DNA of 64,000 bases from Clostridiales bacterium (GTDB lineage Bacteria > Bacillota > Clostridia > Oscillospirales > Acutalibacteraceae). Position numbers and translations under genes: made by a program. The stretch lies in assembly GCA_018364155.1 (NCBI GenBank), contig JAGZMM010000005.1:62001-126000 (forward strand), in the 5' to 3' direction. The notes below the pieces were generated by a model. That model was not told the origin of the DNA and made no database searches. It saw nothing but the letters and a program-made list of their open reading frames with translations. Shown piece by piece: positions 32,622-48,757 of this stretch (positions within the stretch are counted from its first letter, which is position 1; the number at the start of each line of letters is the position of its first letter).

Positions 32622-33514
32622 TGGACAAGCAGACAATTGCCTTTTTAACCGATTCCGCGTGCGATATCCCAGAGGATTTGGCACGCCGGTATTCCATTAC
32701 CGTAATGAGCATTCCCATCAATGTAGACGGGAAAGAATACTTGGAGCGGGTGGATTTTACCAACCAGGAGTTTTATGACATTCTGGAACACTGCAAAAGC
32801 ATTCCCAGCACCTCGCATGTGCCGTCGGTGGCCTTTGTGGAAGAATACAAGAAGGCCATGGAGGATAAAGTCACCGATCTGATTCACGTAACCATCAACT
32901 CCAAGGGATCGAATATGTACCATGCGGCGCTGATGGCCAGGGAGCAGTTCTATGAAGAATGTCCCCAGGCGAAGGAACAGCTGCGCATTCATGTGCTGGA
33001 CTCACGGACTTATACCATTGCGTACGGCTGCGGTATTGTGGAAGCGGCAAAGCTGGCGGAGGAAGGCAAGGACGCCGAGATGGTGCTGGCGTTTTTAGAA
33101 AACTGGTTTTCCAGCATTGAGATTTATTTTTCCGTCTATTCGCTGGACTTTGTCAAAAAGTCCGGTCGGGTCAGTGTGGCGGCCGCCTTTGTAGGAGAGC
33201 TGCTGGGCCTGCGCCCCATCATCCGCATGCTCGACGGCGACCCGGTGATTATCGACAAGGTGCGGGGAGACAAGGCGATTTTGTCGCGGCTTTTGCGCGC
33301 GGCTAGGGAATCGATGGAGCAAAGCGGCTTAGAGAAGCCGGAGTATTACATCATCCACGGCTCGCCGGTAAAGGAGGCGCAGGAGCTGGAAGGCCTTTTG
33401 GAGCAGGAGCTCGGCTATCCCGCTTGCGGCAGCTATGAGGCGGGAGCCGCCATCAGCATCAATTCGGGGCCGAGAGTTATTGGCATCATTTTAAAAGGAA
33501 AAGACCGCAGATAA
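32621..33514 (+). CDS. DegV family fatty acid-binding protein
   Basis: A 297-residue protein of the DegV/FakB family, which binds fatty acids and presents them to fatty acid kinase for phospholipid synthesis. Features: FLTDSACDIPEDLARRYSI at the N-terminus, STSHVPSVAFVEEYKKAM for ligand binding, VTINSKGSNMYHAA, and the C-terminal GAAISINSGPRVIGI. It starts by a one-base overlap with trmL (TGATG) behind TTGGGAGG. FakA is not in the window. A strong terminator follows. Confidence 0.92.
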   Translation: MDKQTIAFLTDSACDIPEDLARRYSITVMSIPINVDGKEYLERVDFTNQEFYDILEHCKSIPSTSHVPSVAFVEEYKKAMEDKVTDLIHVTINSKGSNMYHAALMAREQFYEECPQAKEQLRIHVLDSRTYTIAYGCGIVEAAKLAEEGKDAEMVLAFLENWFSSIEIYFSVYSLDFVKKSGRVSVAAAFVGELLGLRPIIRMLDGDPVIIDKVRGDKAILSRLLRAARESMEQSGLEKPEYYIIHGSPVKEAQELEGLLEQELGYPACGSYEAGAAISINSGPRVIGIILKGKDRR

Positions 33515-33521
33515 CCGATTC

Positions 33522-33553
33522 GTCCGGCTGCAACCGAGCAGCCGGACTTTTTG
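33522..33553 (+). terminator. terminator of trmL-degV
   Basis: GTCCGGCTG (33522-33530) pairs with CAGCCGGAC (33539-33547), followed by TTTTTG. Confidence 0.9.
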
Positions 33554-33572
33554 TGCCCGAAACGTGGCTGCA

Positions 33573-33615
33573 ATCAAAAAGAAGGCATGGGAGTCACCCA
33601 TGCCTTCTTTTTGAT
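33573..33615. terminator. bidirectional terminator next to the phosphorylase gene
   Basis: A 19-bp perfect stem (33573-33591 with 33597-33615), AGTCA loop, with A5 and T5 runs inside the arms. It abuts the minus-strand stop codon at 33615-33617. Confidence 0.9.
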
Positions 33616-35249
33616 CATACCTGCGCTTTCGCCAGATCCTCCGGCAGAGCCTGGTACATCTTTTGATAATAGTCGCTCAGCATCCGCGCGGCGGAGAATT
33701 GGTCGGTTGCCATCTGCACACTCATGCGCATCATGGACTCCCAAGTGGCCGGATGCTGATACCAGGCGGGCATCACCTGGTCGAACAGAGTCTTATAAAG
33801 AGAATCCCGGTCCCGGTCGTTCTGCTCTTCCCCTTCGCCCTGGGTGCCGTCTCCGATCTGCCAGCCGTTGACTCCGTTTATGCATCCCTCCGGCCACCAG
33901 CCGTCCAGAATGCTCAGATTGAGCACCCCGTTCATCGCTGCCTTCATGCCGGAAGTGCCGGAAGCCTCCAAGGGGCGCAGAGGCGTATTGAGCCATACGT
34001 CACAGCCGCGGGTAAGCATGGCGCCCACATGCATGTCGTAATCCTGCACAAACGCGATAGAAGAGGGGTATTTCTTTGCCATTTGGACCATTTTGCTGAC
34101 GATTTCCTTGCCGGTTAAGTCGTTTGGATGGGCTTTGCCGGAGAAGATCAGCTGTAAAGTGCCGTTTTTCAGCAGCGGCTCGATCAGCTCCATTTTTCCA
34201 AAAATCAGGTCCCCCCTCTTATAGGGGGCGGCGCGCCTGGCAAAGCCGATGGTCAGCGCTTGGGGATTGAACCGTACGCCGCAGCGGCGCTCGATTTCAC
34301 CCAAAAGGTGCATTTTCAGCCGCTTGTGTACCGGCATCAGCGGCCGGCCGGCCAGATAAGCGTCCCTTATGGCTTTGTCCTGCCAGGTGCCGTTGTGAAC
34401 CCCGTTGGTAACGGCCAGGATGGGAGCCGCGTCCGAAACGCCCGCCCACATCTTCTGCGCCGTCTGCGCGTGCAGAGCGGCCACGCCGTTGGCAAGCCGG
34501 GCCATGCGAAGACCGGCCACCGTCATGTTAAACGGGTCGCCGCCGATTTCCTTGACCTGCTCGTAGCTTAGACCGTTGTAGGCGCCCATGTATTCGAGCA
34601 GCTTGTGCTCGTGTACCTCGTTGCCCGCAGCAACCGGCGTGTGGGTGGTAAACACGATGGATTGCCGGACCTTGGCCCGGGCTTCTGTAAAGCTGAGCCC
34701 CGCCTCCATTTCTTCGCGAATCAGTTCAAAGGAGGCAAACATAGGATGGCTGTCGTTAAAATGATACCGATCCGCCTGGATGCCCAGCGCCCGCAGGGCC
34801 CGTATCCCGCCGATTCCCAGAATGATCTCCTGGGCGATGCGTTCTTCATTAAACCATCCGTATAATTGGCCGGTGATTAAACGATCGGCATTTTCAGGGA
34901 GGTTTGCGTCCAGCAAAAACAAAGGGGCATTGCCGAAGCAGTCACACAGCCAGACCTTCAACTTAATCGGGCGCTCCCGTACCGAGACACAGACGGTGAC
35001 GCCGGTATCCTTGAGAAAGTCGTACCGGTATTCCGGAAAGCAGTCCATCGGCCACCCATTTTCGTGGATGACCTGCCGGGTACTTCCCTGGCGCCAGAGA
35101 ATACCGATGCCTACCATTGGCTTTTTCAGGTCCTTGGCGGCCTTTAAAAGGTCACCCGCCAGAATCCCTAAGCCGCCTGCATAAATCTTGAAATCCGATT
35201 GCAGGCCGTATTCCATACAAAAATAAGCGACGGTTGGTTCCTGTTTCAT
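33615..35249 (-). CDS. alpha-glucan phosphorylase, short (GT35) form
   Basis: A 544-residue PLP-dependent enzyme that releases glucose-1-phosphate from alpha-1,4-glucans. The length matches the short archaeal/Thermus-type phosphorylases rather than the 800-residue GlgP. Visible are FCMEYGLQSDFKIYAGGLG, HFNDSHPMFASFE, and the PLP lysine in EASGTSGMKAAMNG near residue 433. It lies 42 bases after the GH13 enzyme gene on the same strand, forming a glycogen or maltodextrin unit. Start ATG at 35249 behind AAGGAG. A terminator follows at once. Confidence 0.9.
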   Translation of the reverse strand: MKQEPTVAYFCMEYGLQSDFKIYAGGLGILAGDLLKAAKDLKKPMVGIGILWRQGSTRQVIHENGWPMDCFPEYRYDFLKDTGVTVCVSVRERPIKLKVWLCDCFGNAPLFLLDANLPENADRLITGQLYGWFNEERIAQEIILGIGGIRALRALGIQADRYHFNDSHPMFASFELIREEMEAGLSFTEARAKVRQSIVFTTHTPVAAGNEVHEHKLLEYMGAYNGLSYEQVKEIGGDPFNMTVAGLRMARLANGVAALHAQTAQKMWAGVSDAAPILAVTNGVHNGTWQDKAIRDAYLAGRPLMPVHKRLKMHLLGEIERRCGVRFNPQALTIGFARRAAPYKRGDLIFGKMELIEPLLKNGTLQLIFSGKAHPNDLTGKEIVSKMVQMAKKYPSSIAFVQDYDMHVGAMLTRGCDVWLNTPLRPLEASGTSGMKAAMNGVLNLSILDGWWPEGCINGVNGWQIGDGTQGEGEEQNDRDRDSLYKTLFDQVMPAWYQHPATWESMMRMSVQMATDQFSAARMLSDYYQKMYQALPEDLAKAQV

Positions 35250-35291
35250 AAGACCATACTCCTTCTTCTGTACCGTGAGAGAACAGCGAAA

Positions 35292-37253
35292 TTATGTGGA
35301 CAGCCCACATGTGAACACCATACAGCCGCCGGGAGAAAGCGAGAGAAGCCCGCCCTCTTTGCAGAGGCCTTGGGAAAGAGCCGGGTGATCAAAAGAAAGG
35401 CCGGCGGCAAGAGAACCGAATGCATCGGGCAGAGATACCCTCTGCATCGTCTCGGCAAAGGAAAAGAGTGCGCAGAGAACCTGTTCCCCGTCCTGGTACG
35501 CCAGCCGGACAAGGGGGCCAGGCTTTCGCAGAAGGTCAGGACGAAAAGCTCCCGGCTTATGAAGCAGGGGGAAGCAGGCCCGGCGAAGAGCAGTGACTTG
35601 TTTGATCCAGTCAAACGCCTTCGACTCACTTGCCCAGTGAAAACAGACCCGGTCAAAAAAAGCAAGCTTGCCGTACATGGGATCGTCCTTTGGCAGGACA
35701 AAGCGTCCCGCTTCGTCGTTGAGAAGGCCCAGGTTCATCGGCTGGCACTCGCCGCATTCTTGACCGTTGTTGATGAGCAGGTAGGCGTTTGGAAGCAGGG
35801 CCGCCAGCAAAAAGGCGGCGTTGGCCTTCTCCTGAGAGCCGGTCATCACCGGGCCCCGGGGAGAGTCGGACAGTTCTGCAGCAGCCACCACCGGCAGTGC
35901 CGCTTTCACCGATGCCGCCAGAGATTGGCCCAGTAGCGCCGGAGAGACCGTTTTCCAGGCCGACCAGATATCACCCAGAATCAGGTGATACCCTTCCTTT
36001 TTGGCCTTTTGGGCATTACCGGGGCTAAACTCTTCCGACCAGAAGAGAAAATCCGGGTCAGCCTCCTTGGCGGCGCGTACCAGTTCCTTCCCAAGCGGGA
36101 CGGGGAGGGCATGGGCCATGTCAATACGGGCGCCGTCGATATGGTAGCGGCGGATAAAGGAGGGGATGATTCCAGCGATTTTGTCCCAAAGGCCCAGGTT
36201 GGGCTCTTTCCCGGGGAAGACGCTGCACTTGACCCCATCCTGTGCGATGAAAGGCGGACGAGCATCTAGGTCCGGCAGCGCCTTGGCAGCGGGGGAGGGG
36301 TCAAAATAAAATTTCAGATAAGTCACATCCGTCCAAGGAGGCTGGGGATCGTTGATGGTGTCCGCAAAGCCGGGGAGGGTGCAGATCCCCCATTCCTTTA
36401 TGGCGAGGTCCATGCAGTTTTCCCCCGTTTCCTCCGCCTGTTGGCAAAGCGCACGCCAGGCAACTGGGTCGGGAGGAGAGACAAAACCGTCCAGAAAGGC
36501 CGGCATTTCGTCGGAAGCATAGAGAAGGGCTACATTGTCCGGCGAGACTACGGTGTGCCCCAGCCCTTTTACGCCGGGAGCCGCCAGAGTCGGGGCCCGC
36601 TCCGCCTTGATCCAGTAAAACCAATCCGGATGCTCCCGGACAAACACATGGTCTCTAGCGGCGGTGCGAAAGACAAAGTCCAGCATGACCCGAAGGCCCA
36701 GCCGGTGACAAGCTTCCACCAGCGCCGCAAACTGCCGCGCAAGCGGCAGCCCGCCCGAAAAAGGGTCGTCCAGGTCCGGGTCAAAGTGCTCCATGTCTTC
36801 AATGGAATAGGGGCTGGGAGCACTGCCCTTCTGAAAAGCGCGGCTGGAACGAAAGACCGGAAGTAAATAAAGAAGATCCACCCCCATCTGCAAAAGCAGA
36901 GGGAGCAGAGCGATGCATTTGAGAAAGCTGCCGGATTGCAGGGAACCGGTATGGTTCCAGGCAGAGAAGGCCCGGGGCAGCATGGAATAAAGCACACCGC
37001 AGTGGGGCTGCTTGGGCGGCGCTTTTGGCGCATTCAGAATAAACGCAAGGCAGGCCCGGTAAAAGGCACAAGGGTCCACTGCTACCTCGTTTGGCCGAGC
37101 GGGATCCGTCCAGCCAGGGACGGAGAGATAATTCCACCGAGTGGGAATGAAATAGGGTTCTTTTCCTGCCGCCGAAGGGATTGCTTCGTACAGGTCCTGC
37201 AAGGCGTGCATAACGGACTCCATTCCGACGGACCGCATCCGGACAGGAGACAT
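35292..37253 (-). CDS. GH13 family enzyme, maltosyltransferase/GlgE-like
   Basis: A 653-residue alpha-amylase superfamily protein. It shows GVLYSMLPRAFSAWNHTG, GVDLLYLLPVFRSSR, MLDFVFRTAARDH, the nucleophile Asp in DGARIDMAHALP (near residue 378), the acid Glu in FWSEEFSP (near 404), and a C-terminal beta domain. The pattern fits maltodextrin glycosyl- or maltosyltransferases of the Thermotoga type and GlgE more than amylases. Paired with a phosphorylase, it probably builds or remodels alpha-glucans using maltosyl units. The start is uncertain: ATG 37253 is the longest, ATG 37211 has a GGAG before it. Promoter at 37335-37363. Confidence 0.72.
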   Translation of the reverse strand: MSPVRMRSVGMESVMHALQDLYEAIPSAAGKEPYFIPTRWNYLSVPGWTDPARPNEVAVDPCAFYRACLAFILNAPKAPPKQPHCGVLYSMLPRAFSAWNHTGSLQSGSFLKCIALLPLLLQMGVDLLYLLPVFRSSRAFQKGSAPSPYSIEDMEHFDPDLDDPFSGGLPLARQFAALVEACHRLGLRVMLDFVFRTAARDHVFVREHPDWFYWIKAERAPTLAAPGVKGLGHTVVSPDNVALLYASDEMPAFLDGFVSPPDPVAWRALCQQAEETGENCMDLAIKEWGICTLPGFADTINDPQPPWTDVTYLKFYFDPSPAAKALPDLDARPPFIAQDGVKCSVFPGKEPNLGLWDKIAGIIPSFIRRYHIDGARIDMAHALPVPLGKELVRAAKEADPDFLFWSEEFSPGNAQKAKKEGYHLILGDIWSAWKTVSPALLGQSLAASVKAALPVVAAAELSDSPRGPVMTGSQEKANAAFLLAALLPNAYLLINNGQECGECQPMNLGLLNDEAGRFVLPKDDPMYGKLAFFDRVCFHWASESKAFDWIKQVTALRRACFPLLHKPGAFRPDLLRKPGPLVRLAYQDGEQVLCALFSFAETMQRVSLPDAFGSLAAGLSFDHPALSQGLCKEGGLLSLSPGGCMVFTCGLST

Positions 37254-37334
37254 GCCGGAAAACGATTAAATCCGTCAAAAAATATAATCATTCGACGAAA
37301 AATACTCGTTTATCTGTGCGAATTGCTTAGGTTT

Positions 37335-37363
37335 ATTATAAGGCAGGAGATATAACAAGTCAA
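37335..37363 (-). promoter_or_regulatory. promoter of the GH13-phosphorylase operon
   Basis: On the minus strand, TTGACT (37363-37358), 17 bases, TATAAT (37340-37335). The leader to the first possible start is about 75 bases. Confidence 0.85.
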
Positions 37364-37463
37364 CCAAATTGGCAGAAAGTATCAAGTTTGTTACCATTGA
37401 TGGGGCGAGCTGCGCTGGAGTAGTGACAGGTGTTCACAAGAAGCAAAAGAAGGCGGGAAAAAC

Positions 37464-37491
37464 GGTGCCCATGGAATCTTCCATGGGCACC
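37464..37491 (-). terminator. orphan terminator-like hairpin
   Basis: GGTGCCCATGGAA (37464-37476) pairs perfectly with TTCCATGGGCACC (37479-37491) around a 2-base centre. Only the minus strand has a T-run after it, yet no minus-strand gene lies upstream; it may block antisense transcription into the GH13 gene. Confidence 0.6.
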
Positions 37492-37601
37492 ATGAAAAGG
37501 ATCTTTGTAGAGACGCGAAAGAGAGTTTTGCACAATTTTTGCACAAAAAAAGGCTGCACAAACGCATTTGGTTGTGCAACCTAGAGAAAATCAGCAAAAA
37601 A

Positions 37602-37641
37602 GGCGAAAAAGTTTGACTTTTTCGCCCATCTGTCGTATAAT
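37602..37641 (+). promoter_or_regulatory. rpoB promoter with hairpin over the -35 box
   Basis: TTGACT (37613-37618), 17 bases, TATAAT (37636-37641). A 10-bp inverted repeat GGCGAAAAAG / CTTTTTCGCC (37602-37626) encloses the -35 box. The leader to rpoB is about 175 bases. Confidence 0.85.
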
Positions 37642-37822
37642 CTCACAATGCTTTATGATGGAATAGTATACCTATCTTTTAGACAGAGGATAGCACAAAA
37701 GAACCAAAAAGGCAAGGAACATAAGAATGATTTTTGACTCCGTTGCCGTGTGTTTCGGAGTGGAAATAGGAAACAAACGCATTCGATGTCACGATCTTTA
37801 GGAAATGGAGTGGTGTAAGCCT

Positions 37823-41563
<3,741 letters not shown>

Positions 41564-41581
41564 CGGGAAAGGGGTCGTATC

Positions 41582-45127
<3,546 letters not shown>

Positions 45128-45192
45128 TATAATAGCAAATCGTCGGGCGTGGGGGAACCTGCGCCCGGCGAACCTGCAAATTCGTAAAAAAA

Positions 45193-45235
45193 TCGGCAAT
45201 TTTCCCGTGTTTTCTTAGGAAAATCGCCGCTTTTG
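45193..45235 (+). terminator. hairpin in the rpsL leader, possible attenuator
   Basis: CGGCAATTTTCC pairs with GGAAAATCGCCG (one mismatch), followed by CTTTTG. Lying about 130 bases before rpsL and after the promoter at 45104, it could end rpoBC transcripts or attenuate the str operon. Confidence 0.5.
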
Positions 45236-45362
45236 CGGTGTCCGCAGGTTTTGGAATGGTTGAAAGAAAATTCCTTTTGAAATGTATGACCATATTTTTT
45301 CTTTTGGTATGCGGCGTTTTTACAAACGCATCATATACAGTATTATTTAAGGGGGTGTCACA

Positions 45363-45791
45363 TTGCCGACATTCAATCAGTTAGTCCGTAAGGGCAGGGA
45401 AACGGTGGAGAAAAAGAGCAAGTCTCCGGCATTGCAGAAGGGATACAACTCCAAGAAGCAGGCGCAGACCGATCAATCTTCTCCGCAAAAACGAGGCGTT
45501 TGCACCACGGTCAAGACCATGACCCCGAAGAAGCCGAACTCTGCGCTGCGTAAGGTAGCGAGAGTGCGTCTGAGTAACTCCATCGAAGTGTGGGGCTACA
45601 TTCCGGGCGTGGGCCACAACCTGCAGGAGCACAGCGTGGTTCTGCTGCGCGGCGGCCGTGTCAAGGACCTTCCTGGTGTACGTTACCACGTCATCCGCGG
45701 TACGCTGGATGCGCAGGGCGTTGCCAAGAGAATGCAGGCCCGTTCCAAGTACGGCGCGAAGCGTCCCAAGGCGGGAGCCGCCAAGAAGTAA
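45363..45791 (+). CDS. rpsL: 30S ribosomal protein S12
   Basis: S12, 142 residues, lines the decoding centre. It opens MPTFNQLVRKGRETVEKKSK and has the conserved MTPKKPNSALRK and LRGGRVKDLPGVRYH segments; both lysines linked to streptomycin resistance mutations are wild type. It uses a TTG start at 45363 behind AAGGGGGTG. First gene of the str operon. The L7Ae-like gene often found between rpoC and rpsL in Firmicutes is absent. Confidence 0.98.
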   Translation: MPTFNQLVRKGRETVEKKSKSPALQKGYNSKKQAQTDQSSPQKRGVCTTVKTMTPKKPNSALRKVARVRLSNSIEVWGYIPGVGHNLQEHSVVLLRGGRVKDLPGVRYHVIRGTLDAQGVAKRMQARSKYGAKRPKAGAAKK

Positions 45792-45959
45792 TCAGACGAA
45801 TACCCGTGTGAAAAGCTACATTGACAGCTTAATTTGCCAATGCGAAAGCCGTTTTTATACGTTTTTATATAGATGTATGGACGCCTTTTGCTTGAGCCCG
45901 CGGAAGTTTGTCGCTTTCGAGTACCAATGAATTCATTTTATGTGAAGGAGGGAAGCGAA

Positions 45960-46430
45960 GTGCCGAGAAGAGGTTCCATTGCAAAACGTGATGTTTTGCC
46001 TGATCCGCTTTACAATTCCAAAATCGTCACCCGTTTGATCAACAACATCATGTACGACGGTAAGAAGGGTGTCGCCCAGAAGATCGTCTACGACGCATTC
46101 GAGATCATCCAGGAGAAGACGGGCAAAGACCCGCTGGAAGTGTTTGAGGCATCGCTCGAGAACATTATGCCGCTTCTGGAGGTCAAGGCCCGCCGCGTGG
46201 GCGGCGCCACCTACCAGGTGCCGATCGAGGTTCGCCCCGATCGCCGTCAGACCTTAGGTCTGCGCTGGCTGACCACCTATTCCCGCGCCCGCTCTGAGCG
46301 CACCATGCGCGAGCGTCTGGCCGGTGAAATCTTAGACGCGCTCAATGGCAACGGCGGCGCAGCGAAAAAGCGCGACGATACCCACAAGATGGCGGAAGCC
46401 AACCGTGCTTTTGCCCATTACAGATGGTAA
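45960..46430 (+). CDS. rpsG: 30S ribosomal protein S7
   Basis: S7, 156 residues, organises the 30S head and binds 16S rRNA. It begins MPRRGSIAKRDVLPDPLYNS and contains the RNA-binding VGGATYQVPIEVRPDRRQTL. I chose GTG at 45960 because it gives the standard 156-residue S7 and has GAAGGAGGG 7-8 bases before it; an in-frame ATG 87 bases upstream is rejected. The gap after rpsL is 168 bases with no clear signal. Confidence 0.97.
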   Translation: MPRRGSIAKRDVLPDPLYNSKIVTRLINNIMYDGKKGVAQKIVYDAFEIIQEKTGKDPLEVFEASLENIMPLLEVKARRVGGATYQVPIEVRPDRRQTLGLRWLTTYSRARSERTMRERLAGEILDALNGNGGAAKKRDDTHKMAEANRAFAHYRW

Positions 46431-46538
46431 TCGGCGCAAGTTTGTATGTTTCATTGGCTTTGGTAAGCCCAGTTCAGCCTCGTGATCTGCTTAACTGTTT
46501 AGAGTATGGGCTGAACCGACAAGAAAAAGGAGGACAAT

Positions 46539-48623
46539 ATGCCAAGACAGGTATCTCTTGAAATGACGCGCAATATTGGCATAATGGCTCACATCGATGC
46601 CGGTAAAACGACCACAACCGAGCGCATACTCTTTTATACGGGTAAAACCCATAAAATAGGTGAAACGCACGAAGGCGCGGCGACGATGGACTGGATGGAG
46701 CAGGAGCAGGAGAGAGGCATTACCATTACCTCCGCTGCAACTACTTGCTTCTGGAAAAACCATAGAGTCAATATTATCGATACCCCCGGCCACGTGGACT
46801 TTACCGTTGAAGTAGAGCGCTCTCTGCGCGTACTCGACGGCTCGGTCACCGTGTTCTGCGCCAAGGGCGGCGTCGAACCCCAGTCGGAAACCGTTTGGCG
46901 CCAGGCGGACAAGTACATGGTTCCGCGCATGGCGTACGTCAACAAAATGGACATCATGGGCGCCGACTTCTATCGAGTGGTGCAGATGATGAAGGACCGG
47001 CTGAAGTGTAATGCCCTTCCGATTCAGATTCCGATCGGCTCGGAGGATTCCTTCCAGGGCCTGATCGACCTGATCGAAATGAAGGCGTACTATTATACCA
47101 ATGATCTGGGCACCAACATTGAAGTGAAGGACATTCCGGATGACATGAAGGAGCTGGCGGACAAGTATCACGCCGAGCTGATCGATCATGTGGCCGAGCA
47201 GGACGACGCGCTGCTGGAGAAGTATCTGGGCGGCGAGGAGCTCACCATCGACGAGATCAAGGCCTGCATCCGCAAGTCCACCATTGCCAATACCATGGTG
47301 CCGGTCACCTGTGGTACCTCTTACCGCAACAAGGGCGTGCAGAAGCTTTTGGACGCCATCATCGACTATATGCCCTCTCCTATTGATGTCCCGGCTATCA
47401 AAGGTGTCAACCCCGATACCGAGGAAGAGGATGTGCGGCATTCGTCGGATACGGAGCCCTTCTCTGCGCTGGCCTTTAAGATTGCAACTGACCCTTATGT
47501 GGGTAAGCTGTGCTTCTTCCGCGTTTACTCTGGTACCATCAATGCAGGCTCTGGTGTGTATAACTCCACCAAGGGCAATCACGAGCGTATGGGCCGTATT
47601 CTGCAGATGCATTCCAACCATCGGCAGGACATTGAGACCGTTTACGCGGGCGACATCGCCGCGGCGGTGGGCTTAAAGAACACCACCACCGGTGACACTC
47701 TGTGCGACGAGGATCATCCGATCATTCTCGAATCCATGGAATTCCCGGATCCGGTTATTCGCGTGGCCATCGAGCCGAAGACCAAGGCTGGCCAGGAGAA
47801 GATGGGCATCGCTCTCGCTAAGCTTGCGGAAGAAGACCCCACCTTTAGAGCTTACACGGACGAAGAAACCGGCCAGACCATCATTGCGGGTATGGGCGAG
47901 CTTCATCTGGAGATCATTGTCGACCGCCTGCTGCGTGAGTTCAAGGTGGAAGCAAACGTGGGCAAGCCCCAGGTTGCGTACAAGGAAACCATCCGCAAGA
48001 TGGCGGATGTGGACCATAAGTACGCCCGTCAGTCCGGCGGTAAGGGCCAGTACGGTCATGTTAAGATCAAGATCGAACCCAACGAGTCCGGCAAGGGCTA
48101 TGAGTTCATCAACGCCATCGTGGGCGGCGCGATCCCGAAGGAATACATCCCGGCGGTTGACCAGGGTATTCAGGGCGCCATGCTTTCCGGTGTGCTCGCC
48201 GGCTATCCGGTGGTCGACGTGAAGGTAACGCTGTACGATGGTTCCTATCACGAAGTGGACTCCTCGGAAATGGCGTTTAAGATCGCCGGTTCCATGGCCT
48301 TCAAGGAAGCCATGCGCAAGGCGGATCCGGTTCTCTTGGAACCGGTGATGAAGGTGGTTGTCATTGTTCCGGAGGAATACATGGGCGACGTCATTGGCGA
48401 CATCAACTCCCGCCGCGGCCAGATGCAGGGCATGGAATCCATCCCCGGCGGCCAGCAGATCAACGCGTTCGTTCCGCTGTCCGAAATGTTCGGCTACGCG
48501 ACCGATATGCGTTCGAAGACCCAGGGGCGCGGCCAGTATTCCATGGAGCCCAGCCACTACAGCGAAATTCCGAAGTCTGTGGCGGACAAAATCATTGCCA
48601 GCCGCGTGAAGAAGGAAGACTAA
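46539..48623 (+). CDS. fusA: elongation factor G
   Basis: EF-G, 694 residues, the GTPase that moves tRNAs and mRNA through the ribosome. Motifs: G1 AHIDAGKTTTTER, G2 region EQERGITITSAATT, G3 DTPGHVDF, G4 NKMD, and the C-terminal SPGGQ-type GGQQINAFVPLSEMFGYAT. Start ATG at 46539 behind AAAAAGGAGG. The 108-base gap after rpsG has an inverted repeat (GTTCAGCC / GGGCTGAAC, about 46472-46519) that may fold in the leader. Confidence 0.98.
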   Translation: MPRQVSLEMTRNIGIMAHIDAGKTTTTERILFYTGKTHKIGETHEGAATMDWMEQEQERGITITSAATTCFWKNHRVNIIDTPGHVDFTVEVERSLRVLDGSVTVFCAKGGVEPQSETVWRQADKYMVPRMAYVNKMDIMGADFYRVVQMMKDRLKCNALPIQIPIGSEDSFQGLIDLIEMKAYYYTNDLGTNIEVKDIPDDMKELADKYHAELIDHVAEQDDALLEKYLGGEELTIDEIKACIRKSTIANTMVPVTCGTSYRNKGVQKLLDAIIDYMPSPIDVPAIKGVNPDTEEEDVRHSSDTEPFSALAFKIATDPYVGKLCFFRVYSGTINAGSGVYNSTKGNHERMGRILQMHSNHRQDIETVYAGDIAAAVGLKNTTTGDTLCDEDHPIILESMEFPDPVIRVAIEPKTKAGQEKMGIALAKLAEEDPTFRAYTDEETGQTIIAGMGELHLEIIVDRLLREFKVEANVGKPQVAYKETIRKMADVDHKYARQSGGKGQYGHVKIKIEPNESGKGYEFINAIVGGAIPKEYIPAVDQGIQGAMLSGVLAGYPVVDVKVTLYDGSYHEVDSSEMAFKIAGSMAFKEAMRKADPVLLEPVMKVVVIVPEEYMGDVIGDINSRRGQMQGMESIPGGQQINAFVPLSEMFGYATDMRSKTQGRGQYSMEPSHYSEIPKSVADKIIASRVKKED

Positions 48624-48664
48624 GGTCTCTTTCCCACCATTTTTGGCAGAATTATAAAAAATGC

Positions 48665-48693
48665 TTGAATTTTGATGCATTCATTGGTAGAAT
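48665..48693 (+). promoter_or_regulatory. promoter of tuf
   Basis: TTGAAT (48665-48670), 17 bases, TAGAAT (48688-48693), in the 134-base gap between fusA and tuf. It allows extra EF-Tu expression. Confidence 0.7.
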
Positions 48694-48757
48694 GGGGTTA
48701 TTATCCCGGACCAATTGAATGGAGAAAAGAAAGCGTATATAAAAGGAGGATATTCCA

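Larger units (their letters stand above)
37254..37600. other. intergenic region with two hairpins
   Basis: No gene. It holds the minus-strand promoter of the GH13 gene, a 28-base hairpin at 37464-37491, and a second inverted repeat (GGCTGCACAA / TTGTGCAACC, 37553-37582). The A-rich right part leads into the rpoB promoter. Confidence 0.6.
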
